Below, piece by piece: positions 21,035 to 32,831 of a DNA stretch of 64,000 nt. The stretch spans positions 38,508,537 through 38,572,536 of the forward strand of contig CM043966.1 of NCBI GenBank assembly GCA_014529385.2. Reading direction: 5' to 3'. The translations under genes were made by a program, and so were the position numbers. The notes below the pieces were generated by a model that did no database searches, was not told the origin of the DNA, and saw only the letters and a list, made by a program, of their open reading frames with translations. The DNA comes from Adiantum capillus-veneris. Lineage: Eukaryota; Streptophyta; Polypodiopsida; Polypodiales; Pteridaceae. Each line of letters starts with the position of its first letter. Position 1 is the first letter of the stretch.

Positions 21035-21760
21035 ATGGTTGATGAATATTGTATAGGCATCACCGCAACAAATCTAGTGACATCCAGGGAAGAAGCAAAG
21101 CATAGACAAGAGGATCATGATGGGACGACCATGATGAGGAGTAAAAACAACAAGGTTTTCCTTTTTTACCGTAATAAAAATGTGTGCTCCGAAGAACTTG
21201 GATTTGTACCAAGTCAAAAGGATATATACATTGAGCTCCACGATAAGGACATTATAGGCTATTTTAACGAGATGCAAAGGGAACATATTTCTCCAAAAGC
21301 ATCACCTACGATTGCATCTTGAAGGCATGTGGCCTTATACAAAATCTTCAATTGGGCGAGCAATTTCACGATGTCATGTCTAGATAAGGGCTATTGGCGA
21401 AATATGTGCTTTGTGATTCTTTGGTCAAAATGTATGTCCAAGTGGTGCCCTTATAGAAGCACATAAAGTTCTTGAGGAGCGACCTATCCAAGAGCACATT
21501 AATGAGTGTATATGCAAAATGTGGTATTCTCACAAAAGTACTAGAAGTTCTCAATGGGTTTCCTCTCCAAAATGTCATCACTTAAGAAAAGTAGATTGTG
21601 AGATACGCTCAACATGGCTATGGAAATCGCCTATACAAGCGATGCATGAACGTCAAAAAGGCTAGAGGGCAAGTGAAAGTAGCTTTGAAACCGAGGATAA
21701 TCGTGTGCACACCATGCTTTGTAGCATGTCCACCTATGAAGAGCCCGAGGCTTCATCTAC
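21035..21760 (+). pseudogene. Decayed PPR protein gene fragment
   Basis: Across shifting frames the segment follows the order of plant P-L-S-type PPR repeats: FNEMQRE.ISPKA near 21265, a CILKACG..QNLQLGEQFHD-like stretch after it, SLVKMYV.., then VYAKCGIL.KVLEVLNGFPLQNV near 21500, and YAQHGYG at 21604. Stops and frameshifts are frequent. Intact PPR proteins act in organelle RNA editing and processing; this one cannot. It may be a retro- or segmental relic. Confidence 0.6.
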
Positions 21761-21769
21761 CACAAGCAT

Positions 21770-22384
21770 GGATTGGTGTTGTGCCAACACCAATCTATGG
21801 TTGTGCCAACACAAGCAAGGCAATCTCAATATCAAATTACACACATTTGAGAAGAATGCAATGGAAGCCATACCCTTTGTGCAATGTACGCAGTCTCTCT
21901 CTCACTATGATTGGCCGCGCAGAGAGCATTCGAGCCATGGGCGTGCTTTCAGGCCCGAAACAACTACGAACGCAATTGGGGTCAATGCGCGCAGTCTGAA
22001 TGGCTGCATGAGTGGCGCGCTGTTTCATTGGTCGAGCTAAGGAAAAAAGGAGTGCACGACAGCAGTATGTACCAGGTGCTCTTCTTTGTTGCCGGCCCGT
22101 CTGAACCCGGCCTAAGATAATGTGGAGGCATGACTAGGTCCTAGTTCGTTTCCAGATCTTTTTATGGGCTGAAACAGACAATAGGGACTCAATTGGAGGG
22201 ATTGCGGGCCCGGCTTATCTTGAGAAGGACATGCAGAGCCGCAGGATTCATAGGGATGAGGAGATCTGGGCCGCAGATGAGTTTTCCTCTCATCTCCACT
22301 TAAATTATACGACGGACAAACACAATAGTTATCTGCAAAAGAAGAAGCCGCGCCAGCAACTGTGTGTAGAGCTCGACCTTCGCC
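21770..22384. promoter_or_regulatory. psbY upstream region
   Basis: No gene is seen. GATAA-type I-box-like cores occur at 22113-22122 (CTAAGATAAT) and in inverse orientation at 22212-22222 (GGCTTATCTTG). Such motifs are common in light-regulated plant promoters, but assignment here is inference from position only. No clear TATA box was found. Confidence 0.35.
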
Positions 22385-23419
22385 ATGGCTCTGCTTGCAG
22401 CCTCATCAAGCATCGCCTGCACGTCCATTAGATGTGCGCAAGCTCCTGGGGCTACGCACTTAGCCCGATCTGCTGCAAGTTGCCCTCCTCCCCAGCTGCT
22501 CCAGCTACCCGCTTCTACCCTGCCTTCCCGCCCCCTCAGCATCGAATTGGGCGGCTCTGCCATGGCTGCGGCCCTTTTTGCCTCTCTTGCTACTTCCGAC
22601 TCGGCCTTGGCCTCTCAAGAGATCATGAGCATTGCAGCCGACGACAACAGAGGCCTTGCACTACTTCTTCCCCTCATCCCAGCAATTGGATGGGTCCTTT
22701 TCAACATTTTACAGCCCGCCCTCAATCAGCTCGACAGGATGAAGAGTGCAAAGGGTTTGGCGGTCGGATTGGGAGTAGGAGCGGCAAGCTCTCTGCTGAT
22801 TCCCTCACGGGCAGAGGCAGCAGCCCAAGAGCTTGCTAGCCTGGCTGCTGCAGACAACGATTCAAGGGGTCTACTGGTTCTATTCGTGCTCGCCCCGGCA
22901 GTGGGATGGGTGCTATTTAATATCTTGAAGCCTGCTTTAAATCAGCTTGACAGGATGAAATCAGTCAAGGGAATTCTTGGGGCAGCTGGGTTATCAGCAG
23001 CTCTTCTGTTGGCATCATCGCCAGCAGCCGATGCGGCGGTGCAAGAGATGGGATCTCTTGCCGATAGTATGAAGGGGGCGACAGTGGATAGTGATGCCCG
23101 AGGTCTTGTGCTTGTGGCTTCTCTTGTGCCTGCATTGGGGTGGGTGCTTTTCAACATATTGCAACCTGCCATTAACCAGCTTGACAGGATGAAGACATCA
23201 AAGGGGATTGTGGTGTCGCTTGGGCTCGGTGCCGCCGCCTCAGGAGTCTTTCCCGGGCGGTCCGATGCTATCCAAGAGATGTCCTCCATTGCTGCTGCTG
23301 ACAATGATTCGCGTGGAATTTTGCTTCTTGGTGTTCTTATTCCTGCTATTGGATGGGTCCTCTTCAACATTCTCCAACCTGCCCTGAATCAGTTCGACAA
23401 AATGCGAGCTCAGAAGTAG
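22385..23419 (+). CDS. psbY: Photosystem II PsbY polyprotein precursor with four units
   Basis: An intact 344-residue ORF, intronless, with ATG in a good context (CGCCATGG). Residues 1-50 are a Ser/Ala/Pro-rich chloroplast transit peptide, followed by an Ala-rich thylakoid-transfer segment ending SALA. Four homologous PsbY units follow (about 77-120, 146-192, 218-270 and 295-344). Each has an acidic head with QE(I/L/M)xS(I/L)A, a hydrophobic helix with P(A/L)xGWVLFNIL(Q/K)PA and an amphipathic N-Q-(L/F)-D-(R/K)-M tail. Units are separated by hydrophobic linkers ending in Ala-rich processing sites (SRAEA, PAADA, GRSDA). From memory, the Arabidopsis precursor yields two mature PsbY peptides; four is unusual. 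Mature PsbY is a single-span thylakoid subunit at the edge of photosystem II near cytochrome b559. Confidence 0.95.
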   Translation: MALLAASSSIACTSIRCAQAPGATHLARSAASCPPPQLLQLPASTLPSRPLSIELGGSAMAAALFASLATSDSALASQEIMSIAADDNRGLALLLPLIPAIGWVLFNILQPALNQLDRMKSAKGLAVGLGVGAASSLLIPSRAEAAAQELASLAAADNDSRGLLVLFVLAPAVGWVLFNILKPALNQLDRMKSVKGILGAAGLSAALLLASSPAADAAVQEMGSLADSMKGATVDSDARGLVLVASLVPALGWVLFNILQPAINQLDRMKTSKGIVVSLGLGAAASGVFPGRSDAIQEMSSIAAADNDSRGILLLGVLIPAIGWVLFNILQPALNQFDKMRAQK

Positions 23420-23800
23420 GAGCTCTTCTCTATGTACCATAAATTTCTGTATGTGATGACGTTATATATCTAGTGTAAAGCAGCTTGAAAATGTCCAGGC
23501 CTTTGCTCTAATTGTTTGTGAAGCTCTACATTAAGGATGCAGGTTTGATATTTTGTGGGATATTTTGTCAAGCACATGAACACGAAAATGGGCAATTTTG
23601 TATCTTGTCATTTTTTGAAGTATGAATGAGGCCAACAAACAAGGCTAACTGAATGAAGCCAATACTTGTTCTGGAGCGGTGTATCTTGTGGATATGTAAA
23701 ATATATCACGAGCCCTAGACATTAGGGTATGCTATATTTTAATGATTAGAAGTTGGTTTATGAAGAAAAAAGGGTAGTTTTATTCAATTTGTTTTATTCA

Positions 23801-23861
<61 letters not shown>

Positions 23862-24286
23862 TTACTTACTATCCTCTTAGTAAGTAGCCTCTACTATTTT
23901 AGTGTGAGTATATAATTGTGTGGCATTGTTAATTTAAGACGATAACAAGAAATAATTCCTTAACTCTTTGCCTTGAAGCTACAGTAAGAATGTGCCAACT
24001 TTGATGAACTAATGATGTAGAAAAAGTTTGCGGTGTCTCCTCGAATCATACTGATATATATGAGTTTGCATATTAATATTGATATATATGAGTTTGCATG
24101 TATGTGCAAAATATGTGTGTTTGCATGATTTGTCAGGTGCATTTATGAGTTTGTTCTTTGCGCTAATGTGCCTCCGTTTGATTAGTTATGTGTAATTGTG
24201 GATACTAAAGCATATTGGATATACTATCTCCTATTAAGAGAACAAATAATTTTCCAACAGATTCTAAGGGCTTGCATTGCTTAATA
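23420..24286. other. psbY 3' flank with AT microsatellite
   Basis: An (AT) tract of about 60 bp lies at 23800-23858. The sequence just after the stop probably contains the psbY 3' UTR. No other gene was recognised. Confidence 0.5.
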
Positions 24287-24309
24287 CACTACAAGAGGTT
24301 GTGTGCTCT

Positions 24310-24550
24310 TGTGACGCTGTTAGCGACGGAAATACACTGGGTTTTTATAACCCTTGGCGTCGCTAAAACCGTCGTTAAAATCGTCGTTATGAGATCGTCG
24401 CTATATGCGTCGCTATAAGTGTCGCTATAAGCGTCGCTATATAGAGACGCTCATAGCGACGGTTATAGTGACGTTTTCACAGAAGTCTATAGCGACGCTT
24501 ATAGCGACGCTCTAGAGCCATAGATAGTGACGGTTATAGCGACGCTCGAG
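24310..24550. repeat. CACTA subterminal repeats
   Basis: At least ten copies of TATAGCGACG or GCGTCGCTATA-type 10-12-mers in both orientations, the usual binding-site array for CACTA TNPA-like proteins. Confidence 0.8.
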
Positions 24551-24899
24551 AGAATTTTTTTTTGGTGATAGGGCATTGAATGCCCTACCACCCATCAACC
24601 ATATTGTACTTGATTCACTTTTTATAAAAAGTGCAAGGGTAGATAATAGACCCAAAATAGTCACCCACAAGACGCATTGTTTGCATAATTGACAAGCGTA
24701 AAATTGACAATTGTACACATCATAGGCAAAATGAATTGATTAGCAAATGTAATAATGACAATTGTACAACATCATAGGCATAAACAATTGATTGGCAAAA
24801 TGAACTGCGGTGACAAATGTAATAATATACATGGTTCAAAAAGATGTATAAAATCTGTCTCATGATACATAAGCTATGAGAAACCCTAAACTAATGCTG

Positions 24900-26234
24900 T
24901 CTAGCTACGGCTAAACTGATGTTGTCTAGTCAGACGTCTCATCGTGTCCAAGCGGCGTATCTGTCAGATTTTGCAAAAAAAGACAATAAGACAGCTTTCA
25001 GTAAGTATAAACATATAACGACATTTATAAAACAATATAAAAAATAGAAAAGAGTAAACCCTGATACTAACCATGCCGTCGCGAGAACTGAAAATGTCCA
25101 TCAGGGCGTTTAAGCCCTTCCTGCCTGCGTACTCGCGCTCGTACGGTGTGGGATCACGTTCTGTCATCGACCACTGTCAAAACATACAAAGATTTCATTA
25201 TGTTAGAATTAAAAAACTCATAAACCCTAAACTATCGAACATAAAGAGCAATGCGAAAACACTTACAAAATCGGCCTCAAATGATGCCCATCCACCGCTC
25301 CCCAAGTGGTGCGAGCTCCCTGCTTCTACTCGCGCTCTGGCTGCATCCTTATGTTGCTTCCACTTGTCGGGATTCTCGAGCGCTGCTTTGTTCGCATTCT
25401 TCCAATCTTCTTTGGCCAGCCAATCTGGCCTGTTCCACCCATGCTTGATTGCTTTTTGCACTTCGGAACGCTTGTGTTTGCAGTATTCGCGCATTCGAAT
25501 CTTCATCAGGTCTTCATTGAAGCGCTGATCCAGTGTTGGAACGGAAAGCTCATCATGAAGTGTGCTGATGACTCTGGCTTTTAAATCACTTGGTACTTCA
25601 CTCCATTTGTTTAGTATGTAGTGTCTAAACAGCTGAGAGCAAAGACCACGCATGCGCGAGATCACCTTCTTGCCGTCATCATCCATGATGATGCCGCCGC
25701 TGAAGTCGACGGAGTAAGGCAAGCCGTCTGGCAAGTGACGCGTGAACCTGGGTGTCCCGGCAGGGGTCTCTAGCGGCGTGTCGATGGGGGTACGGACGTC
25801 AGGTGTCTCCACCGGCGTCTGGGCCCCGAAGCGAGGAGTGTTGAGTGGGGTGGCTCCTGGTGGAGTAGGTAGAGGTGTGTAGCTGCTAGGAACAGTCAAC
25901 CGCGCAAAACTTGGCGTAGATGGCGATGCTGTGGCTGGTGTGGAGGCGGGCAAAGAAGGGGAGGGTAAAGAGCCTCGTCGAACACGAGGCGGTGTGGAGG
26001 CATCGGCGGCGGAATCCCCACAACAACCGCCAACGCCACCACTACAGCGCCGGTGTCTAGACGAGTGTGAAGATCGTCTCGTCGACACCGAAGCTTCGGA
26101 GCGCGCCGAATGCTTCGAAAGAGAGGGAGATGCGGATGGAGTAGGAATGTGCGATGATGCGCTAGAGCGATGACGCTCCACGTACCACTGTCTTTGCTGC
26201 GGTGACAAAGAAGAAAGAAACTCCTCATCATCCA
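24900..26234 (-). CDS. CACTA-encoded Ptta/En-Spm plant transposase-like protein
   Basis: The ATG at 26234 starts MDDEEFLSSLSPQQRQWYVE. A Ser/Thr/Pro-rich region follows (about residues 20-165). Then comes a conserved domain: KKVISRMRGLCSQLF..YILNKWSEVP, LHDELSVPTLDQRF, REYCKHKRSEVQKAIKHG, RPDWLAKEDWKNANKAALEN and a GG-containing end. This is the order seen in plant transposase_24 (Ptta/En-Spm) proteins, which act as DNA-binding accessory proteins of CACTA elements. Splice signals suggest three exons: a donor GTAAGTG at about 25266, exon 2 near 25168-25075 (MTERDPTPYEREYAGRKGLN), a donor GTTAGT at about 25074, and exon 3 from about 24960. The reading frame through exons 1 and 2 is open. Confidence 0.7.
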
Positions 26235-26305
26235 TACCTGCATTAAACACACGAATATTTAAACTTAATATTGAATGAATAGAGTAGACAATGACGCAAA
26301 GACCA

Positions 26306-27250
26306 TTAAATACAATGACGAGAGTACTCCCACTCTTCCTCAGTCACTTCGTCACCGCATTGTTGTGCGCTTTTCAATTGGTTGTGCAACCATCTTAAGC
26401 TCATGAATGTTGGTAGGCTCTCCAGACCCGTCAGATAGTGCATCGGTGGTCGTCTTCCCCGTCTCCACTCGATTCGTGCCCTTTGTCGCTCTTGCTTTAC
26501 ATCCTCATATTGTGAAATCCACTTTTGCATCATTGGATTGTGAAGCATGCAAAATCGGTTGATTTTAGCCTCTAGATCTTCCGTCATCTTCTTCTCAACA
26601 CCGAGATTGCACATGACAATCCCAGATATGCGCTCATCATCTATGGTTCGCCATAGTGTGTCCCGGGCTTTATCAAATCCGTCTAGCCACTCTCCAATGT
26701 ACACTAGGGACTCTGATACCAACCAACCTTCTGCCATGCTACCCTCCGGACGTGCCTTTTGACGCACATATCCCTTAAGCGTTTTCATGAAACGTTCTAA
26801 GAAGAACATCCATCTGGAATGAACTGTGCCAGCTATTTCCACCTCATCAACTATGTGAACAAGAAGATGCACCTGAATGGTTAGCATGGTAGTAGGAAAA
26901 TGTTTCTCAAACATGCACACAAGCTCCGCAGCATTTAGTTTGGCGAATGGTATGGAGTCTACGTTGATCTCCTTTTGTGAGATCCATTGCACCAGCTTTG
27001 CAAGTTTGTAGATTGTGTTACGGATGTCGAGAGACAAACATCCCTCAATGGAAACCGGTAAAATAAATTGTAAAGTATGTGCAGCAATGATATTAAAGTC
27101 CACTATGAACGTACCTGACACATTTTATGCCAATCGTGTGACTTCAAACCGGTAAGCTTTCCTTCTTTAGTAAAACACGTTCGGAGCGAGTGCATTACGC
27201 CAGTGGGGGTCCGCAAAGATCGAATGGTCTCTTTTACTTTGCATTCTTGG
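26306..27250 (-). pseudogene. TNP2 transposase C-terminal part (DUF4218)
   Basis: The - strand reading gives [11 protein letters not shown], an intron-like gap, then ILPVSIEGCLSLDIRNTIYK, FEKHFPTTMLTIQVHLLVH, RWMFFLERFMKTLKGYVRQK and AEGWLVSESL. This is the conserved DUF4218 block of CACTA TNP2 transposases. The N-terminal catalytic portion is missing beyond 27300, so the gene is a truncated remnant. The presumed intron acceptor reads CAA rather than CAG, another possible transition. Confidence 0.75.
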
Positions 27251-27312
27251 GCATCCCCATTGTACATACACCATCCCCATTGTACACCATCCCCATTGTA
27301 CATACACCAGCT
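27250..27312. repeat. Short tandem repeat at the CACTA/gypsy junction
   Basis: CATCCCCATTGTACATACAC units occur three times with slight shortening (around 27253, 27272 and 27288). They lie exactly where CACTA sequence ends and gypsy sequence begins. Confidence 0.75.
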
Positions 27313-27339
27313 TTCAACAAGTCAATAAAGAGCTCTATT

Positions 27340-30271
27340 TCCGTGTACATGATTTTTGTTAAAGACTCTCAAAATGAACCTAATGATTTAGCAAAAGAAA
27401 ATAAAAGCAACCAAAAGGAATTAGAGTTATCCAATTTTCTCAAGGGGTTTCAAGATGGTTTTATTGAGGACATTCCTTGTGAGCTACCTCCTAAACGAGG
27501 TAATGATGACCATGCAATAGAACTTCTTCCAGGAAGTTCACCGCCTAATAAACCTCCTTATAGAGTTTCTCAAGCTCAACAAGAGGAGATTATGCGGCAA
27601 GTGCATGACTTAGTTGAGAAGGGTATGGTTAGGCCAAGCTCATCTCCATTTTGCTCACCTGTGCTATTAGTGCAAAAGAAAGACGACACATATCATATGT
27701 GTGTCGACTATAGAGCACTAAATAAGATCACTATCAAGAATAGGTTTCCCGTTCCACGGGTAGAAGACCTATTTGATAAGCTATAAGGATCGACCTACTT
27801 CAGTAGGGTTGACCTAAAACGTGGCTATCATCAAATAAGGATAGTTGATCAAGACATTGTAAAGACCGCATTTCGTACTACATTTGGTCTTTACGAATAC
27901 ATTGTCATGCCTTTTGGCTTGACCAATGCACCAGCCACATTCAACCGCTTGATGGAGAAGTTGTTGAGGCCTCATCGAACCTTCACTGGAGTGTTCTTTG
28001 ATGATATTATCATCTACTCTAATTCATTGGAGGAACACAAGCAACACCTCCAGGTAATATTTCAAGTTTTAAGAGAGAATAAACTTTATGTTAATTGAAA
28101 GAAAAGTGAATTTTTCTTGCAAGAGATTCAGTATTTAGGTCACATTATCTCTCAAGATGGCATCCAAATGGATCCATCCAAGTTAGAGGTAATAAAAGGA
28201 TGGCCTAAACCAAGGAATCTTCATGAACTAAGAAGCTTCATAGGTATGTGTGCATACTATAGACGCTTCATAGAAAAGTTCTCACAAATTGCGGGACCAT
28301 TACATGACCTAACAAAGAAAAGCGTTAGGTATACATGGTCTGCTAAGGAGAACAATGCTTTCGAAAAGCTTAAAGAAAAGCTTATCTCTCAACGTGTGCT
28401 TACACTACCGGATCTCTCAAAACCATTTGAGGTCCAATGCGATGCTTGTGGTGATTGCCTTGGAGCTGTTTTGCTCCAAGAAGGGCACGCCATAGGCTAT
28501 GAGAGTCGAAGGCTCGACCCTGTTGCAAGCTCTAGGCATATACGAAAAGGAACTCCTTGCAGTTCTACATGCCTTAGACTCATGGAAGCACTATTTATTG
28601 GGGACTCCTTTCATTCTGCGAACGGATCACCAAAGTCTTAAGTACTTCATGACGCAGACCAAGCTCTCCGACAAACAAATGAGGTGGGCAAATTTCCTTT
28701 CGCAATTTCATTTTCATATTGCTCACATTGCTGGCAAGCATAATCAAGTAGCTGATGCACTCTCAGGACGGCCGAGAGTGAATGCGGTTTCCATAGCAAC
28801 TCACAATGATCTATCTTCAATGATAGATGAGTATGCTATTGATCCCGATTTTAGAGATGTGATTTCAGCCCTTGCATTAGGGAAGAAAGAAGAACCATTT
28901 ACTTTACAAGATGGTTATCTTCTCTATGGCAATAGACTATGCGTCACTAACTCAGTACGTGAGAAAGTAATGTATGAATCTCATGCTCCACCTTATGCGG
29001 GGCATAGAGGGATTCAGTCTACCTTAAAGGGAATTGAAACATATTTCTATTGGCCTACCATGAAAGTGAACATACAAGAGTATGTTTCCAAATGTGTGGT
29101 ATGCCAAAAGACACAATTTGATAGAGGGAAGCAACTTGGATTGCTTCAACCCTTGCCAATCCCTAATTCACCATGGGAGAGCATATCCATGGATTTTATC
29201 TTTGGATTGCCTAAGTCTATCCATGGGAATACGGGAATATGGACGATAGTAGACAGGTTTAGTAAACAAGCTCATTTTATACCTGTCAAAAAGACTATCA
29301 AAGCCCATCAAATGGCAACCCTCTTTATTTCACAAATTTTCAAGTACCATGGCTTGCCCATGTCCATAGTGTCGGATAGAGATCCTAGAATGATCAGTAA
29401 TTTCTGGAAGGGTCTCTTTGAGAATTTAGGAACAAGGCTAAACTTCTCTTCAGCCTATCATCCACAAACTGATGGCCAAAGTGAAATAGCTAACCTAACC
29501 ATTCTCGATCTACTAAAAGCCTATGTAACGAAAGTAGATCAAAGATCCCAATGGGAGAAGTACTTACCCTTAGTGGAGTATGCTTACAATAACAATGTAC
29601 ATACTTCCACGGGAAAAGCACCTTTCGAGGTAATTGAGGGAAGATAAAAAAGTCCCTTGCTACTTAAGGTACATGGGAAGATCTTCGCTGCAGATGAGTA
29701 TAGCCGAGACCTACAAGAATCTTTCCAAAAGATTAAGGATGCTATCTCTATCTCACAGCAAAGGCAAAAGGCTGCTACTGACAAGCACAGAAGAGCCCAA
29801 GCCTTTAAAAAAAACGATTGGGTCTTGTTAAAGTTTCCCAAGGCTCAATTAAGGCACACAACGGGCAAGAATCCTACGGGTCACCAAAAGTACTATGCTA
29901 AACTAGCAAAAAAGTACTATGGTCCCTTTCAGATTCTTAGGCCAATCAATGAGATGGCCTATCAACTCAAGTTGCCCAATCATTGGCTCATACACAATGC
30001 TTTTCATGTGAGCCTATTAAAGCCTTACAAAGGAGAGCCACCTCAAGAACCAACTATTGAAGATCCACCGGAGATCGAGGACCAAGAAGAGGTGCTGCAG
30101 CCCGAGTCCATTCTCCGACATGAAGACAAGGTACTAAGAGGCGGTAAGACTATCCGACGATATCTTATTAAGTTTAAGAATTATCCTTTTGAAGATGCTA
30201 GATGGATGCAAGGCATACAATTAAAGGATAACCTAAACCTTGTCAATGCTTACAATGCTTCCCAAGAGTAA
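27340..30271 (+). pseudogene. Gypsy pol: RT, RNase H, integrase, chromodomain (broken)
   Basis: RT motifs: [46 protein letters not shown] and FFDDIIIYS (catalytic D-D at about 27999). RNase H: CDACGDCLGAVL, KELLAVLHALDSW, LRTDHQSLKY. Integrase: an H.H..C..C zinc-binding region (28990-29110), MDFIFGLP, SDRDPRM and YHPQTDGQSE. A chromodomain-like end (YLIKFKNYPFEDARWM, 30164-30211) marks it as a chromovirus. Stops occur at 27784 and 28096; frameshifts lie in RNase H (about 28500-28640) and before 29657. It is a retrotransposon relic. Confidence 0.85.
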
Positions 30272-30627
30272 GCAAATGTACAAAATGTTAATAATGAACA
30301 AAATTTTTGTCTTATAAGACTCTCTTTTTCTTTATTTGTGCACAAAAATGAAGTAGTATGCATGCTTAGATCAAGTTTGCAGAGACAACGTCTCCCAAAC
30401 ACCAAGTAGAGCTTGTCACTCTACTATGGAAGACTGATAGGACTAATGTGCAGACATGCTTGCGGCAGCCTCAGGCTCTCAAGCGCCAAATGGACTAGTC
30501 ATCCATTGTGGAATGATGTCGTAGGGTAACATAGGGATCCTCTACCCGCTAAGAAAAGGACTCATGAACATGCTTTATCTTCTCTACACCATAGTCGAGG
30601 ACGACTATGATTTCAAGAGAGAGGTAA

Positions 30628-32222
30628 TGTCATAATAATCAATATCTAATTCTCCTAAATGATTTTCTCATATTAAAGTGATCATTTAATGTGGGGAAGG
30701 CCAGGAGAGAAAAAGCTAGAATATTGGTTAAGCTAGCAGACCGGCCACAGTAGGGATCCAAAGGAGGGAAACTAGGGATCCAAAGGGGGGGCCATCTGCA
30801 AAAGAGCCATGTGCAACAATGGGCTAAAAAGACCCTAAGGTTCAGCCCATTAAGACTTCCAAAATGCTAAGGTTCCAAAATTCAAAGGTTGTGTCCAAAG
30901 GTCAACCCTAGGGAAAATTGGATGCTTTGTGTGTGCCCTAAAAGTCTTTGCACATCCCTACATGGGAGGGGGCGAGCCCTAAAGGTAGGGGATGAGAGAG
31001 AAAGCCACACACACACACACACAGGCTCCCTTTACACAAAGGGAATGAGGGACACATGTCAGCTCCCTAGGCCAGATGCCCACAAGGTGTGCCCAATTTC
31101 TATTGGATTACCCTTGAAGTGGACCAATGAGATTTAAGCTAGAGTAAATCTAGTTTAATTAATTTAAAAACATTTAATAAAAGAAACCAATGAGAATTAA
31201 GTCTCCTAGAAGACTATTGGGCAGTCTCCCAAGGGGTCCAATGAGCATTCAGGAGCCCCATGGCTTGCCTGATTCCTATTGGCCAGGAGGCAAAGGGGTC
31301 CAATGAGAGTTTAGTTTAATTATTTAATTACCTAAAGCTCTCACAAAAGGGGAAAGGGGGACACATGTCAGAAGGCTATCACTTATGCTGCTTAATTGTA
31401 ATTGGCTTGACTTGGGGAGGGCCAATGAGGCTTCAGAAAGAGCAATTAGCAAGAGGGCTCGCCCAAGAGAGAGAGGGGGCTGATTTTTGCAAGGCATTAT
31501 CACACACACACACACACTCACACAAGCTCATGTGTGAAGAAAGAGAAGACTATCTCTTCCCAAGCTTTAATGGAGAACTCATCACCTACTCCAAGCTTGT
31601 GAGATAGAAGCCTACATCAACACTCTCTTGGCATGTGGATGCAAATCCAACCAAGAGCCAAGCTTCAATGTATGCTCATCTCCTCTACCAAGCTAATTAC
31701 TAAGCTAAGCTATGCTACATATGAGTGATTATGTGAGGAGATGTACATCTTTCTTGTAAGATACTCCTTCTTCCTCTCAATCTACTCTCATACCCTGCTA
31801 GCTCTCACCATCTTCGAAGGCGTGTGAGGTCTAGGGTCTGAGAACGGGGATAATTCAAGTTGTGTTTGTTAAGTGTTTTGCTTAGTGCATGAAGTTTCCA
31901 TGTTCATTGCACTAGCTAGTCTTGAAGGAACACAAAGAATTGTATTGTACAATGTCTCTCTTGATGGGAGAAACCATAATACAAAGCCTTTTGGAGGGGG
32001 GACCGGCTCCATGAAAATCCGGTCCTCAACTGTTGTCAATAGCTTAATTTCTCTCTCTTTTGAAAGTATTGTCGATGCTATCTAACTAGGTGTTATGCTT
32101 TTTGTTGCTCTCTCCACCCAAGCACTCTTGTAATTCTCATTAGGAATCTATTCTAATGAAATGCCCACTATGTTCATGCTAATTTCCGCTACACATAAGT
32201 TATTAGGCCATTAAATGTTACA
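30628..32222 (+). repeat. Putative gypsy 3' LTR
   Basis: It starts TGTCATAATAATC right after the purine-rich CAAGAGAGAGGTAA, and a plausible end is TGTTACA at 32222. The length of about 1.6 kb is reasonable. No second LTR exists to confirm the borders. It contains two (CA) runs (31010 and 31500). Confidence 0.4.
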
Positions 32223-32297
32223 CAGGAAGTCATTGATTAGTGTGAATCTTGCATGAATGCCTTCTTGATCAAACAAGAAAAGAAAGGTTGGCCTCAA

Positions 32298-32328
<31 letters not shown>

Positions 32329-32789
32329 TGGGGGGAGCCACTGATGGGAGATGTGAAGAGGATGCATGGGTGCATTTTTGGACTACGTAAGTAGTCCTTA
32401 GTAAAGGGTTGGATTTTGGGTTATGAGAACAAGTTGATTTTCGAAGCATTCATCCTCTCCCAAAGATCTCGAAGTGTTTACCCTGCCTGAATAGCTAATG
32501 AGGAAATGAGGCCAGCATTCATTGCATCTATGGACCATTGGATAAAGCTTATAGAATAGTGCCACATGGCAAGCTAATAATGGCCTCCTTTTTGGATTTC
32601 TAGAAGAAACCTTAGTGTTTTGTTGGGTTAGGGAGACTTTCATTGTTTTCAGTGCCATGATGGAAACTTACCTTAAATGTTTATTTCACTTTTATTTCAT
32701 ATCGTGACATGTCTTGACTTTTCTTGCATTCTATCGTTTTAGAATGTTAAAGTGAAACTTCACTTACATAATTCTAGTGAATTCTATGG

Positions 32790-32831
<42 letters not shown>

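Larger units (their letters stand above)
24287..27250 (-). mobile_element. CACTA (En/Spm) transposon, truncated on one side
   Basis: The terminus CACTACAAGAGG at 24287 is the canonical CACTA end and is preceded by ATA, a possible target-site half. Subterminal GCGACG-based repeats fill 24345-24545. Two genes lie on the - strand: a Ptta/En-Spm-like protein gene and the C-terminal half of a TNP2 transposase gene. The opposite end is missing because the sequence passes into a gypsy fragment at about 27310. Confidence 0.8.
27313..32222 (+). mobile_element. Ty3/gypsy chromovirus, 5' truncated
   Basis: It contains pol from the protease/RT junction to the chromodomain (27340-30271), then a non-coding stretch, a putative PPT and a 3' LTR. 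The 5' LTR, gag and protease are absent; the left break abuts the CACTA relic. The reading frame is interrupted by stops and at least two frameshifts. Confidence 0.8.

Noticed and set aside
24345-24550. Regular short repeats resembling a CRISPR-like array
   Set aside because: The 10-12-bp GCGACG words occur in both orientations without constant spacers and sit next to a CACTA terminus; they are CACTA subterminal repeats in a plant nuclear genome.
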